DNA of 64,000 nt from AC-32 sp963821495 (lineage in GTDB: Bacteria; Actinomycetota; Thermoleophilia; Gaiellales; Gaiellaceae), in assembly GCA_963821495.1 (NCBI GenBank), contig CAWGEA010000003.1, positions 1,054,001 to 1,118,000 of the forward strand, given 5' to 3'. A program made the position numbers and the translations under genes. Within the stretch, counting starts at the first letter, position 1. Each line of letters opens with the position of its first letter. Positions 55,401 to 62,992 of the stretch are shown one piece after another. The notes beneath the pieces are model-generated. The model did not search any database and was not told the origin of the DNA. It saw only the letters and a program-made list of their open reading frames with translations.

Positions 55401-56528
55401 GTTCGAGCTCAGGCTCATGTTCCCGGCGGCATCCTCGGCCGTCACGCGGTAGTAGTAGGTGCCGGCGGCCCGGCCGGCGTCACCGAAGGACGGCGTCGGC
55501 GACTGGCCGATCCGGTTCCCTGCCGAGGGGACGAAGTTCGGTGTCGTCGAGCGATAGACGTCGTAGGTCGTGACGCCGACGTTGTCCGTGGACGCATCCC
55601 AGGAGAGCGCGACGGTGCTTCCGGAGACGCTGGTCGAGAGATTCGCCGGTGCCGTCGGTGGATCGTTGTCCGGCGTCGTCACGGCGAGCGAGACGGCGAC
55701 GGTTTGCGGCGTTCCCTGCGCTCCCGGCGCGGCGACCGTGACCGTCGCGGAGTACGTGCCGGCCGCGAGCCCGGCGATCGACGGCGTCGCGGTGACGGTC
55801 GCCGGCCCGGAGCCCGAAGCCGGGTCGAGCCCGAGCCACGTCGCGTTGCTCGTCGCCGTCCAGTCGAGCGCGCCGCCACCGCCGTTCGAGATCCCGAAGG
55901 TCTGCGGCGCGGGGTTCGGGCCGCCCACAGCCGCCGCAAACGAAAGGCTCGGCGGGTTGACGACGAGCACCGGCGACGCGGCGGAGCTGCCGTATGCCGA
56001 GAGAGGGCCGTCGCGGAAGGTCCGACCGGTCGACCACGAGGCCGGCAGCGCAGTGAGGCTCGACTGCGAGCTCGTCTCGCTGGCGGTCCCGCTGCCGCAG
56101 CAGCGGTCGCGGAAGCCGAGCGTGCCGCCGCCGGTGGGCGAGAGCAGCGCGATCCAGTAGCGCGACCCCGACGTCACGGTGATCGCCGGCATCGACACGA
56201 CGTTCCAGGCGCCCGGCGTCGGCCCGTTCAGCGTCCCCTGGCCGAGCAGCGCCCCCGGATGCCCGGCGTTGTCGGTGTAGAGGCCCGCGGTCAGCGCGGT
56301 CGCGCGTGAGGGGGCATCGACGTACACCGACAGCGTGGCCACTGTCCCGGTGGTCGTCGCCGTCGTCTGAAAGGCCTCGGCGGAGCCCGCCACGTTGCTG
56401 TCCGCCTTCGGCTCCACCACCTGGTCGCCGAGCAGCACGACCGAGACCGCGCCCGACGCCTGGGAGAGCGCGAGCACGAGGAGCGCAAGGGCGAGCAGAA
56501 CGAGTCCATGCAGCCGCGAACGCTTCAC
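52419..56528 (-). CDS. secreted galactose-oxidase-like copper-radical oxidase with FN3 and repeated flanking domains
   Basis: The 1369-residue protein has a signal peptide (about 1-27). A repeated beta-module occurs three times (about 31-180, 389-540 and 1216-1369), each with GDQ(V/T)(V/I)E and TLxALPxxWSTG. FN3 domains lie at about 288-385 and 1019-1115, with a further Ig-like domain at 1120-1208. The catalytic core (about 550-1010) is a Kelch propeller plus DUF1929-like domain. It has every galactose/glyoxal oxidase residue: C610 (NLFCAGHV), Y659 (ARWYPTAT), Y874-H875 (GREYHSTA) and H956 (SVTHAFDE). The Cys-Tyr cofactor is therefore likely to form. It oxidises primary alcohols or aldehydes outside the cell and makes H2O2. 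It is co-transcribed with sco. Confidence 0.92.
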   Translation of the reverse strand: MKRSRLHGLVLLALALLVLALSQASGAVSVVLLGDQVVEPKADSNVAGSAEAFQTTATTTGTVATLSVYVDAPSRATALTAGLYTDNAGHPGALLGQGTLNGPTPGAWNVVSMPAITVTSGSRYWIALLSPTGGGTLGFRDRCCGSGTASETSSQSSLTALPASWSTGRTFRDGPLSAYGSSAASPVLVVNPPSLSFAAAVGGPNPAPQTFGISNGGGGALDWTATSNATWLGLDPASGSGPATVTATPSIAGLAAGTYSATVTVAAPGAQGTPQTVAVSLAVTTPDNDPPTAPANLSTSVSGSTVALSWDASTDNVGVTTYDVYRSTTPNFVPSAGNRIGQSPTPSFGDAGRAAGTYYYRVTAEDAAGNMSLSSNEASATVTAPPNPVYLVGDQTIEARSDQNAAGIAEAFRTTAAASGTVGRVTVWVDATSTATSVTVGLYTNSASHPGTLLTQGTLNGPTAGAWNDVTVPSAQVTSGTVYWLALLGPAGAGTLRFRSHGSPGGAAAETSAQTTLTSLPGTWSTGSPNVDGPFSLWAGGAGPAGPPPDQVGQWSAPFAWPIVAVHMSLLPNGNVLAFDAWTDAPNSQRIWNPVTNTFVAVPNSTNLFCAGHVLLADGRTLIVGGNVQADVGIKTATLFDAGTNSWSRAPDMSVARWYPTATVLGDGRVFVFAGDGIVDFSLPYSPPYLKEASQNSLPEVYNPATNSWQALTGARRTSPLYPFLFQLSDGRIIDVGPDVTTRVITPGTWTWSSIGTSPFDGASAVMYLPDKIMKAGSYANPDYYGTATYDATNQTAVLDMTAGSPSWRSTAPMNYPRSYQNMTLLPDGTVLASGGENASDGTDLSRAVLPAEIWNPATQTWSVVASLTTGREYHSTALLLPDGRVLMAGGGQLPGRATNIYSGEIYSPPYLFKGNRPTIASAPSTVQYGSSFTVSTPDAASIQKVALVRTPSVTHAFDENQRYVPLSFTQQSGQLTVQAPTNSNGAPPGYYMLFVLNGNGVPSVASFVRFPAPSEDLVPPSAPTNLAASGGAGTASLTWSASTDNVGVTAYDVYRSTTPNFTPGAANRVGQTASTSYTDTGLAAGTYYYAVKAEDAAGNLSGASNQASAAVTSGDTTPPGVSVTAPAGGTTISATVQVTASASDNVGVVGVQFKLDGALLGPELTASPYTMAWDTATVANGPHVLTAVARDAAGNSATSAPVTVTVSNLTPPPSVYLFGDQTVEATVDYNAAGLAEAFRTSSGNTGTLRKLRIYVDSSSTATSIVVGVYSDNAGHPGTLLAAGNLTSPVAGAWNEVTTSSSAAVSSGSAYWLAVLGPTGAGQVKFRDRSGGSAETSAQTTLSALPATWTTGRTFGDGPMSAYALGSIP

Positions 56529-56632
56529 GCGGGGACACTAGAACGCCGTTTTCGCGGCGGACACTGCCATCGGTACAGAGCGTGCTCCCCGGACGGCTAG
56601 TTAGCCGCTACGGGCCTTGGAGGGAATCGAGG

Positions 56633-56815
56633 TCAGTCCGGCTTGCGCGCCAGAAAGCCGCCCCAGTCGAACGACCCCTCGCGGATGAACTCGACCAGCG
56701 CGACCTCCTTCTTGGTCAGCTTGGGCGAGCCGCCGGTGGCCTCGATCTCGGAGCGGAGATGCTCCTGCACGGCGGTCGCCGTGAAGTTCCGCAGGAAGTG
56801 CCTGATGCCCCTCAA
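56633..56815 (-). CDS. small conserved protein, 60 residues
   Basis: TTG 56815 has AAGGAGGAG directly upstream. The protein starts LRGIRHFLRNFTATAVQEHL, continues with ATGGSPKLTKKEVALVEF, and ends IREGSFDWGGFLARKPD. The helix-rich acidic pattern looks conserved, but I do not know the family. It lies just downstream of tRNA-Arg on the same strand. Confidence 0.5.
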   Translation of the reverse strand: MRGIRHFLRNFTATAVQEHLRSEIEATGGSPKLTKKEVALVEFIREGSFDWGGFLARKPD

Positions 56816-56854
56816 CTGCTCCTCCTTGGTCGGGCCCGGTGATCGCGGTCCTGA

Positions 56855-56925
56855 GATGGCCCCGGGAGGAGTCGAACCTCCGCACGCGGATTCGAAGTCC
56901 GCCGCTCTTCCGCTGAGCTACGGGG
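56855..56925 (-). tRNA. tRNA-Arg (TCG)
   Basis: On the minus strand the cloverleaf is complete: acceptor GGCCCCG/CGGGGCC, D arm with CTCAGCGGAAGAG, anticodon stem GCGGA/TCCGC with loop CTTCGAA (anticodon TCG), TTCGACTC T loop, and discriminator A. Confidence 0.95.
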
Positions 56926-57107
56926 CCCCCGTTGGGGTCAGTGTGACAGACGCATCTCGCGGTCCCGGCGCGTCGCTGGCGGTGCCGGGCCGGAGGGACA
57001 GTGCGTCGACGCACGGTCCTGGAGAGCCCGGTGCCGTCAGGGACGCGAGGCGGCCCGCGGAGGCCGGCTCCGCCGGCCGTAGAGGGCTGCCGGCCGGGAG
57101 CGCGAGA

Positions 57108-57181
57108 GGTGGCGGAGGGGACTCGAACCCCCGACCACCGGGACCACAACCCGGGGCTCTACCAACTGAGCTACCGCCACC
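57108..57181 (-). tRNA. tRNA-His (GTG)
   Basis: On the minus strand: acceptor GTGGCGG/CCGCCAC with an extra 5' G opposite C73, as required by HisRS. Anticodon stem CCGGG/CCCGG has loop TTGTGGT (anticodon GTG), and the T loop is normal. It is separated by 182 bases from tRNA-Arg on the same strand. Confidence 0.96.
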
Positions 57182-57259
57182 GCGCAGCACGGACAGGATA
57201 GCCCGTCCTCGGGCTGGTCTACGCCGCTTCCCGGAGAGGCCGGCCGGCGCCGCGACGGC

Positions 57260-59116
57260 TCAGGTCACCTCCGTGCCGAGCTCCTCGACGCGGAGCAACC
57301 CTTCGAGCGCGGGGTTGTCGATCTGCGCGGCCTGCGAACGGGCTGCCTCGAGCGCACCGGCCTGTCCGAGCCGTGCCCGGTAGACCGTCGCGCGCAGCAG
57401 CAGCTCCCGGATGCCGCGCCTCGCGGTCATCGCCTCGAGCTCGTCGATCCAGCGCGGGGCGGCCTCGGCGCGATGCTCGACCGCGACCGCGCAAAGGGCG
57501 TCGAGCCCATAGGCCTCGATCCAGAGATAGGTGTCCGGAAGGCGGCGGCACGCCTTCGGCGCATCGACGAGGAGACCGAGCGCGCGTGGGGCGTCGCCGC
57601 GGGCATCCGCGACCAGACCGAGGCCGCGCAGCCCGATGCTCTCCCAGCAGGCGTCGCCGACCTGGCACCCAAGCGCGAACGCGTGCTCGAAGCGGGCTTC
57701 CGCCGCGTCCAGGTCACCGAGGACGAGGTCGAGCTCACCGCGGAACGACTCGGGCCAGGACACGAACGCGGTCATGCCTCGCGCCTCGACCTCGTCGAGG
57801 GCCTGCTCGAGAACGTGGAGCGCATCTTCGATCTCGCCGCGCATGAGGTGGAAGCGGCCGAGCATCGTGAGCGCCATGGCCAGCGGCTGACCGGACGGCA
57901 GCCGCCTCGCCCGCTCGACGCCCGAGCGGAGCAGCGCGCCGGCAGTCGCATGGTCGCCGGTGTCGTGCCGGAGGGCGCCGCGCGTGACGTCCACCCACGC
58001 CAGCTCCTCCTCGCGCCCCGCGGCGAGCTCGGCGGTTCGGGCCAGCGATCCCTCGGCGCGCTCGTACTGGGCGCGCAGGAACTGCACCCAGCTGATCTCG
58101 CGCCACCCGGTCGCCGCGATGTCGTCGCGGCCGAGCGCCTCGGCGAGCGTCGTGCCCTCGTGCAGCGCAGCCGCGCCCTCCTCGTCCGTGCCGCGCGCGG
58201 AGTGGACGAGTGCGCCGCCCAGCGACACGAGCGCCTCCGCCAGCTGCTCGCGGTCGTCGATCCTGCGCGCGGCGGTGACGGCGCCGCGCATCTGCTGGAC
58301 GCCCGCCTCGACGGCGCCTGCAGCAAGTGCGGCTTCTCCCGCCTCGAGCTGTGCGAGCACCGAGGCTCGACTCGACACGCGGGCCGCGGTCGGATCCCCA
58401 GGCTGATCCATTGCCGTGCGCAGCGCGGCGGTCGGCTCGAGCCCCAGCTCGCGGCGGAAGAGCTCGGTACACGCCGCGACGCGGAGCGCAGCAGCCTCGT
58501 GGTCTCCCGCCGCGCGCAGGCAACGCACGAGTAGGACGTGGGCGTTCTCCTCGTAGGGGTTCAGGCGCACGAGCTCCGATGCAAGCCGCGCGGCTTCCTC
58601 GGCCTCGTCGCGCGCGAGCAGCGCCAGCGCGGCCTGATGCAGGACGGCGCTGGTCGTTCCGGCGACGTGGCGGCGCTCGCTCTCGAGCCACAGTTCGAAC
58701 CCGGGGCTGGAGCGAAACACGAGGCCGGCCAGAAACTCTTGGCCGAGCCCGGGCAGCGAGGCGGCCTCCGGCCACGAGCCCCGGCTGAGGACGTCGACGT
58801 CGACGAGCGTTCCCGCGCGCAACGTCAGGCGGAGCGGATCACCCGCGATCTCGGCGTCGTCGCGGAGGCGGCGACGGAGCTCCGAGAGCGTCCAGCGCAG
58901 CGTCCCCAGCGGATCGTCCGCCTCCGGGAAGAGCAGGCTTGCCACCGACTCGCGCGAGGGCGGGAGGCGGCTGCGGGTCAGGTATGCGAGCAGGCCCCAG
59001 GACTTCTGGCCGCGGAGCGCTTCGGCCGGCGCGTCGCCGCGGGCCATCGTCGGCGGCCCCAGGAGATGGATGCTCAGGCCCGCTCCCGCGGTCCCGCCTG
59101 TCACACGCTCGCTCAC
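57260..59116 (-). CDS. BTAD/SARP-like transcriptional regulator with TPR array
   Basis: The 618-residue protein starts at GTG 59116. The N-terminal winged-helix-like domain (SIHLLGPPTMARGD, RESVASLLFPEADDPLGTLR, WTLSELRRRLRD) is followed by a BTAD-type helical domain (VDVDVLSRGSWPE; LASELVRLNPYEENAHVLLV) to about residue 260. A TPR-like array follows to the end (EQLAEALVSLGGALVHS, LAMALTMLGRFHLMRGEIED, LGLLVDAPKACRRL). There is no NB-ARC ATPase. It is divergent from the PD40 gene and may control it. Confidence 0.83.
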   Translation of the reverse strand: MSERVTGGTAGAGLSIHLLGPPTMARGDAPAEALRGQKSWGLLAYLTRSRLPPSRESVASLLFPEADDPLGTLRWTLSELRRRLRDDAEIAGDPLRLTLRAGTLVDVDVLSRGSWPEAASLPGLGQEFLAGLVFRSSPGFELWLESERRHVAGTTSAVLHQAALALLARDEAEEAARLASELVRLNPYEENAHVLLVRCLRAAGDHEAAALRVAACTELFRRELGLEPTAALRTAMDQPGDPTAARVSSRASVLAQLEAGEAALAAGAVEAGVQQMRGAVTAARRIDDREQLAEALVSLGGALVHSARGTDEEGAAALHEGTTLAEALGRDDIAATGWREISWVQFLRAQYERAEGSLARTAELAAGREEELAWVDVTRGALRHDTGDHATAGALLRSGVERARRLPSGQPLAMALTMLGRFHLMRGEIEDALHVLEQALDEVEARGMTAFVSWPESFRGELDLVLGDLDAAEARFEHAFALGCQVGDACWESIGLRGLGLVADARGDAPRALGLLVDAPKACRRLPDTYLWIEAYGLDALCAVAVEHRAEAAPRWIDELEAMTARRGIRELLLRATVYRARLGQAGALEAARSQAAQIDNPALEGLLRVEELGTEVT

Positions 59117-59174
59117 ACGGCCCAATGTGACGATCGCGGCAATCGAGTGCAACAGACGGCGGAAAGGAGCAGAA

Positions 59175-60116
59175 ATGCGGACGAGGACGACTGTGGCGCT
59201 GTTGGCCGCTCTCGTGGGCGTCGCGACCCTGGCGGTCGCGGGCCAGGCCGGGCGGTTCTCGGCGTGGGCGCCGGCGCAGAAGATCGACGAGATCCCGGGA
59301 AACAGTGCGGAGCTGAACACGCCGTACATGGACGGATGCCCGATCCAGTCTCCCGACGGGCTCAGCCTCTACCTGGCCTCGACCCGGCCGGGAGGGATCG
59401 GTCTGCTGGACATCTGGGTCGCCCGGCGGCCAGACCGTCACGCACCCTGGGGCGCTCCCGAGAACCTCGGTGAACCTGTCAACTCGGCCGCGGACGACTT
59501 CTGCCCCACGCCGATTCGAGGCGGCGGGCTGTTCTTCGTGAGCCGCGAGGCGCTTCCGGGCAGCTGCGGGCTCGGGGACATCTACTTCACCCGCCACTCC
59601 CGAGAGCATGGGTGGAGCGAGCCGCAGCATCTCGGCTGCGCACCGGACGGGCCGAACAGCTCGCTCGACGAGCAGGGCCCGTCGTACGTCGAGGCGGGGC
59701 CGGGCGCGAAGCTGTACTTCTCGAGTAGCTCCGCGGCCGTCCCGGGCGACATCTACGTCAGCAGCGGTCGCGCCGGGTGGGGCTTCGGGCCCGCCGCGCC
59801 CGTCGCCGAGCTGAACGACGCCGTGGCGAACGACATCCAGCCGAACGTCCGTAAGGACGGTCGCGAGGTGGTCTTCTCCTCGAACCGGACGGGGACGATC
59901 GGCGCCCAGGACATCTGGGTGGCGACCCGGAGGAGCATCCACGATCCGTGGTCGGCGCCTCTCAACCTCGGCGCTGCGGTCAACACGGCGGCTTCCGAGT
60001 CGCGCCCCTCGCTCTCGCGCAACGCCAGGACGCTGCTGTTCGGGCGCACGCCGGGGCCCGAGGGGATGTCGGACATCTACGTGACCACGCGGAGCAAGGG
60101 CGGGCGCGGCGACTGA
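59175..60116 (+). CDS. secreted PD40/TolB-like propeller protein
   Basis: The 313-residue protein starts at ATG 59175 behind GGAAAGGAG. A signal peptide (VALLAALVGVATLAVAGQA) is followed by WD40-like PD40 blades: PIQSPDGLSLYLASTRPGG, FCPTPIRGGGLFFVSREALP, GDIYFTRHSR, KLYFSSSSA, QPNVRKDGREVVFSSNRTG, RPSLSRNARTLLFGR. It resembles TolB-type propellers without the Pal-binding context. Probably a soluble exported protein. It ends at a clear hairpin. Confidence 0.87.
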   Translation: MRTRTTVALLAALVGVATLAVAGQAGRFSAWAPAQKIDEIPGNSAELNTPYMDGCPIQSPDGLSLYLASTRPGGIGLLDIWVARRPDRHAPWGAPENLGEPVNSAADDFCPTPIRGGGLFFVSREALPGSCGLGDIYFTRHSREHGWSEPQHLGCAPDGPNSSLDEQGPSYVEAGPGAKLYFSSSSAAVPGDIYVSSGRAGWGFGPAAPVAELNDAVANDIQPNVRKDGREVVFSSNRTGTIGAQDIWVATRRSIHDPWSAPLNLGAAVNTAASESRPSLSRNARTLLFGRTPGPEGMSDIYVTTRSKGGRGD

Positions 60117-60135
60117 ACGGGGACCTCGCGGAGGC

Positions 60136-60156
60136 GGGCCCGCGTCTGGCGGGCCC
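60136..60156 (+). terminator. hairpin terminator after the PD40 gene
   Basis: GGGCCCGC and GCGGGCCC pair perfectly around GTCTG, 20 bases after the stop. It can also serve the minus-strand gene that ends at 60169. Confidence 0.75.
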
Positions 60157-60168
60157 CTCCCGCGGGGC

Positions 60169-60369
60169 CTACGCCGCGTTCGCCGGGAGGTGGCGCCGGA
60201 TGAGGGCGTTGACGAGCGCCTGCTGGAGGCGGACGAGCTCGGAGCGGTTGCGCTCCAGCTCGTCGCGGCCCGCGCCGACGGCGCGCAGGGTCTGGCGCTC
60301 GTAGACGACGCCGCGGATCTCGTCGCTGATCGACTCGACGGTTGGGAGCTCGATGACTGTTGCGTTCAT
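60169..60369 (-). CDS. small helical protein, 66 residues
   Basis: ATG 60369 gives MNATVIELPTVESISDEIRG followed by a long charged helix (VYERQTLRAVGAGRDELERN, RSELVRLQQALVNALIRRHL). Arg- and Glu-rich heptads suggest a two-helix hairpin or a coiled coil. Many actinobacteria have such small proteins beside tRNA genes, without known function. It is divergent from tRNA-Leu. Confidence 0.6.
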   Translation of the reverse strand: MNATVIELPTVESISDEIRGVVYERQTLRAVGAGRDELERNRSELVRLQQALVNALIRRHLPANAA

Positions 60370-60486
60370 GACCGACGTTTGAGACTCGACCCGGGGGTAT
60401 TAGTTAGTGGCCGTCGTTCTCCTCTGGCGGAGGCGCAGGATGGGCAGCCGTCGTTACGCGCGAACGCCTCTATCCTTGGCGAGACC

Positions 60487-60572
60487 GCGGGCGTGGCGGA
60501 ATTGGTAGACGCGGCGGGTTTAGGTCCCGTTGGAGCAAGCGCTCCTTAGAGGTTCGAGTCCTCTCGCCCGCA
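60487..60572 (+). tRNA. tRNA-Leu (TAG)
   Basis: A type II cloverleaf of 86 bases: acceptor GCGGGCG/CGCCCGC, anticodon stem GCGGG/CCCGT with loop TTTAGGT (anticodon TAG), and a long variable arm (TGGAGCAAGCGCTCCTTA). TTCGAGTC T loop, discriminator A. Confidence 0.96.
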
Positions 60573-60614
60573 CTCGGGTCTGCACCGCCTCGGGCGAGGC
60601 TCTATCCTCAGGGC

Positions 60615-62003
60615 GTGGGGCAGACGCGCATTCGCCCTGAGAGCGGAACGAAGTTCCTGCTCGACGAGAGCCAGCTTCCTCGCCGCTGGTACAACATCCG
60701 CCCCGACCTACCGAGTGCGCCTCAACCGGTGCTGCATCCGGGTACCGGCGAGCCGGTCGGGCCGGACGACCTCGCGCCGCTCTTCCCGCTCGAGCTGATC
60801 GGCCAGGAGGTGAGCGAAGAGCCGGAGATCGAGATCCCCGAGGATGTCCTCGAGATCTACAGCCTCTGGCGCCCGACGCCGCTCTTCCGGGCGCACCGGC
60901 TCGAGGCGGCGATCGGCACCCGCTCGCGGATCTTCTACAAGTACGAGGGCGTCAGTCCTCCCGGTAGCCACAAGCCGAACACGGCCGTGGCTCAGGCCTA
61001 CTACAACAAGAAGGAGGGGCGAACGCGGCTCTCGACCGAGACCGGCGCGGGCCAGTGGGGCAGCGCGCTCGCATTCGCCTGCCGGCTGATCGGGCTCGAG
61101 TGCAAGGTCTACATGGTCCGGGTCTCGTACGAGCAGAAGCCCGCGCGGCGATCGATGATCAGGGCCTGGGGCGCCGAGATCGTGCCGAGCCCCTCCGAGG
61201 ACACCGAGTCCGGGCGCACGATCCTCGCGGAGCAGCCGGACTCGCCGGGAAGCCTCGGGATCGCGATCTCGGAGGCGGTCGAGGACGCTGCCGGGCGCGA
61301 CGACACCGCCTACTCGCTCGGGAGCGTCCTCAACCACGTGCTCCTGCACCAGACGGTGATCGGCCAGGAGGCGCTGGCACAGCTGGAGCTGGCCGGCGCG
61401 TTCCCCGACGTCGTGATCGGCTGCGTGGGCGGCGGCTCGAACTTCGCCGGGCTTGCGTTTCCGTTCCTGCGGGAGAAGATCGCCGGCCGCGAGCTCGACG
61501 TGCTCGCGTGCGAGCCCGCCGCCTGCCCGACGCTCACGCGCGGGGTCTTCGCATACGACTTCGGCGACACCGGCAAGCTGACCCCGCTCGTGGCGATGCA
61601 CACGCTCGGCCACGACTTCGTGCCCGCTCCGATCCACGCGGGCGGCCTCCGTTACCACGGCGTCGCGCCGCTGATCTCGCAGCTCGTGCGCGACGGGCTC
61701 GTCCGCGCGGAGGCGTACCTGCAGAACGACGTCTTCGCCTCGGCCGTCACCTTCGCGGGGAGTGAGGGGATCCTCCCCGCGCCCGAGGCCGCGCACGCGA
61801 TCCACGGGGCGCTCCAGGTCGCGCGAGCCGCCGACGAGGAGGGCAAGGAGCGGACGATCCTGTTCAACCTCTCCGGCCACGGCCACTTCGACATGGCCGC
61901 CTATGACAAGTACTTCGCGGGCGAGCTCGAGGACGTCGCCCTCGACGAGGCCGAGATGCAGCGGGCGCTGCACGCGCTCGAGGGCCTGCCCAGCCCGGCG
62001 TAG
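60615..62003 (+). CDS. TrpB2-type tryptophan synthase beta-like enzyme
   Basis: The 462-residue PLP enzyme starts at GTG 60615. It is the longer TrpB2 type with an N-terminal extension (KFLLDESQLPRRWYNIRPDL) and the PLP lysine in GSHKPNTAVAQAYYNK. GAGQWGSALA and the phosphate-binding GCVGGGSNFAGLAFPF follow, then EGILPAPEAAHAI and SGHGHFDM near the end. TrpB2 enzymes use serine and indole without a TrpA partner and may scavenge indole or act as L-serine deaminases. No trpA or other trp gene is nearby. It forms a tight pair with the bicupin downstream. Confidence 0.9.
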   Translation: MGQTRIRPESGTKFLLDESQLPRRWYNIRPDLPSAPQPVLHPGTGEPVGPDDLAPLFPLELIGQEVSEEPEIEIPEDVLEIYSLWRPTPLFRAHRLEAAIGTRSRIFYKYEGVSPPGSHKPNTAVAQAYYNKKEGRTRLSTETGAGQWGSALAFACRLIGLECKVYMVRVSYEQKPARRSMIRAWGAEIVPSPSEDTESGRTILAEQPDSPGSLGIAISEAVEDAAGRDDTAYSLGSVLNHVLLHQTVIGQEALAQLELAGAFPDVVIGCVGGGSNFAGLAFPFLREKIAGRELDVLACEPAACPTLTRGVFAYDFGDTGKLTPLVAMHTLGHDFVPAPIHAGGLRYHGVAPLISQLVRDGLVRAEAYLQNDVFASAVTFAGSEGILPAPEAAHAIHGALQVARAADEEGKERTILFNLSGHGHFDMAAYDKYFAGELEDVALDEAEMQRALHALEGLPSPA

Positions 62004-62008
62004 CGGAG

Positions 62009-62944
62009 GTGCTCTGCCACTGGGAGGAGGTCGAAGGCGTCCGCCGCGAGAAGGGCCCGATGGCGGCGACCTGGCAGCGCCTCGGTGACGCGGCCGGCGC
62101 GAAGGGGATCGGGGTCAACCGCGTCCGCGTCGAGCCGGGACGGCTGCCGACGCCTCCGCACTCGCACGGGCGCTCCGAGGAGATCTACTACGTGCTCGGC
62201 GGCTCGGGGCTCCTGTGGCAGGACGAGCAGGTCTGTGAGGTGCACCCCGGCGACACGATCGTCCAGGTCGCCGACCACTACGAGCACACCTTTCAAGGCG
62301 GCCCCGACGGGCTCGAGTACCTCGTCTTCGGCACGCGGCACCCGGTCGAGTACGGCTGGCTCCCGCGGTCGAAAGCGGTGCGGCTGAGCTGGCCGTGGAT
62401 CGAGGGCCGCGTCGACGACCCGTGGGAGGTCGAGGCCGAGGTCGGCGAGCTCGAGTTCGCCGAGCCGGGAGAGCGGCCGGCCAACGTCATCGCGCTCGAG
62501 GACGTGCCCAAGGACGAGGACGGCGACCGGCTGCTGGGGGAGGCGGCGGGCTCCGAGCGCTCCGGGCTGAACTGGCTCCAGCGCGAGCCCGGGCGGCGAG
62601 GGGTCGTCCCGCACTGCCACTCACTCGAGTCGGAGGCGTTCGTGATCCTCGAGGGCACCGGCACGCTGGAGCTGTGGCCGACGCCGGTCGCCGCCGCGCG
62701 CGGCGCGCAGCGTGAGGACCACGAGCTGCGGGCGGGCCACGTGGTCGCCCGACCGCCGGGCACGCGCATCGCGCACTCGGTCGTGCCAGGCGAGGGCGGC
62801 ATCACGTACCTCGTCTACGGCACGCGCGAGCCGAACGACATCGCCTACTACCCGCGCTCGAACAAGGTCTTCTTCCGCGGCGTCGGCCTGATGACCCGGC
62901 TCGAGCACCTCGACTACGGAGACGGCGAGCCGGACGACTTCTGA
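62009..62944 (+). CDS. bicupin protein
   Basis: The 311-residue protein starts at GTG 62009, five bases after trpB2, so the two are probably co-transcribed. Cupin 1 (about 25-120) has PPHSHGRSEEIYYVLGGSG and HPGDTIVQVADHYEHTF. Cupin 2 (about 185-290) has VVPHCHSLESEAFVILEGTG and RAGHVVARPPGTRIAHSV. Both barrels have H-x-H-x-E-type metal ligands, the second as HCHS...E. Both could hold a metal. A dioxygenase, isomerase or decarboxylase activity is possible; the substrate is unknown. Confidence 0.85.
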   Translation: MLCHWEEVEGVRREKGPMAATWQRLGDAAGAKGIGVNRVRVEPGRLPTPPHSHGRSEEIYYVLGGSGLLWQDEQVCEVHPGDTIVQVADHYEHTFQGGPDGLEYLVFGTRHPVEYGWLPRSKAVRLSWPWIEGRVDDPWEVEAEVGELEFAEPGERPANVIALEDVPKDEDGDRLLGEAAGSERSGLNWLQREPGRRGVVPHCHSLESEAFVILEGTGTLELWPTPVAAARGAQREDHELRAGHVVARPPGTRIAHSVVPGEGGITYLVYGTREPNDIAYYPRSNKVFFRGVGLMTRLEHLDYGDGEPDDF

Positions 62945-62992
62945 CCGACGCCGGCGGCGGCCCTCGGTCCCTTTGCTTGAATGGACCACGGT

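Noticed and set aside
56601..57149. Minus-strand frame spanning tRNA-Arg(TCG) and flanking spacer
   Set aside because: It crosses a complete tRNA gene and has no coding-like composition; the small gene at 56633 lies in a different frame.
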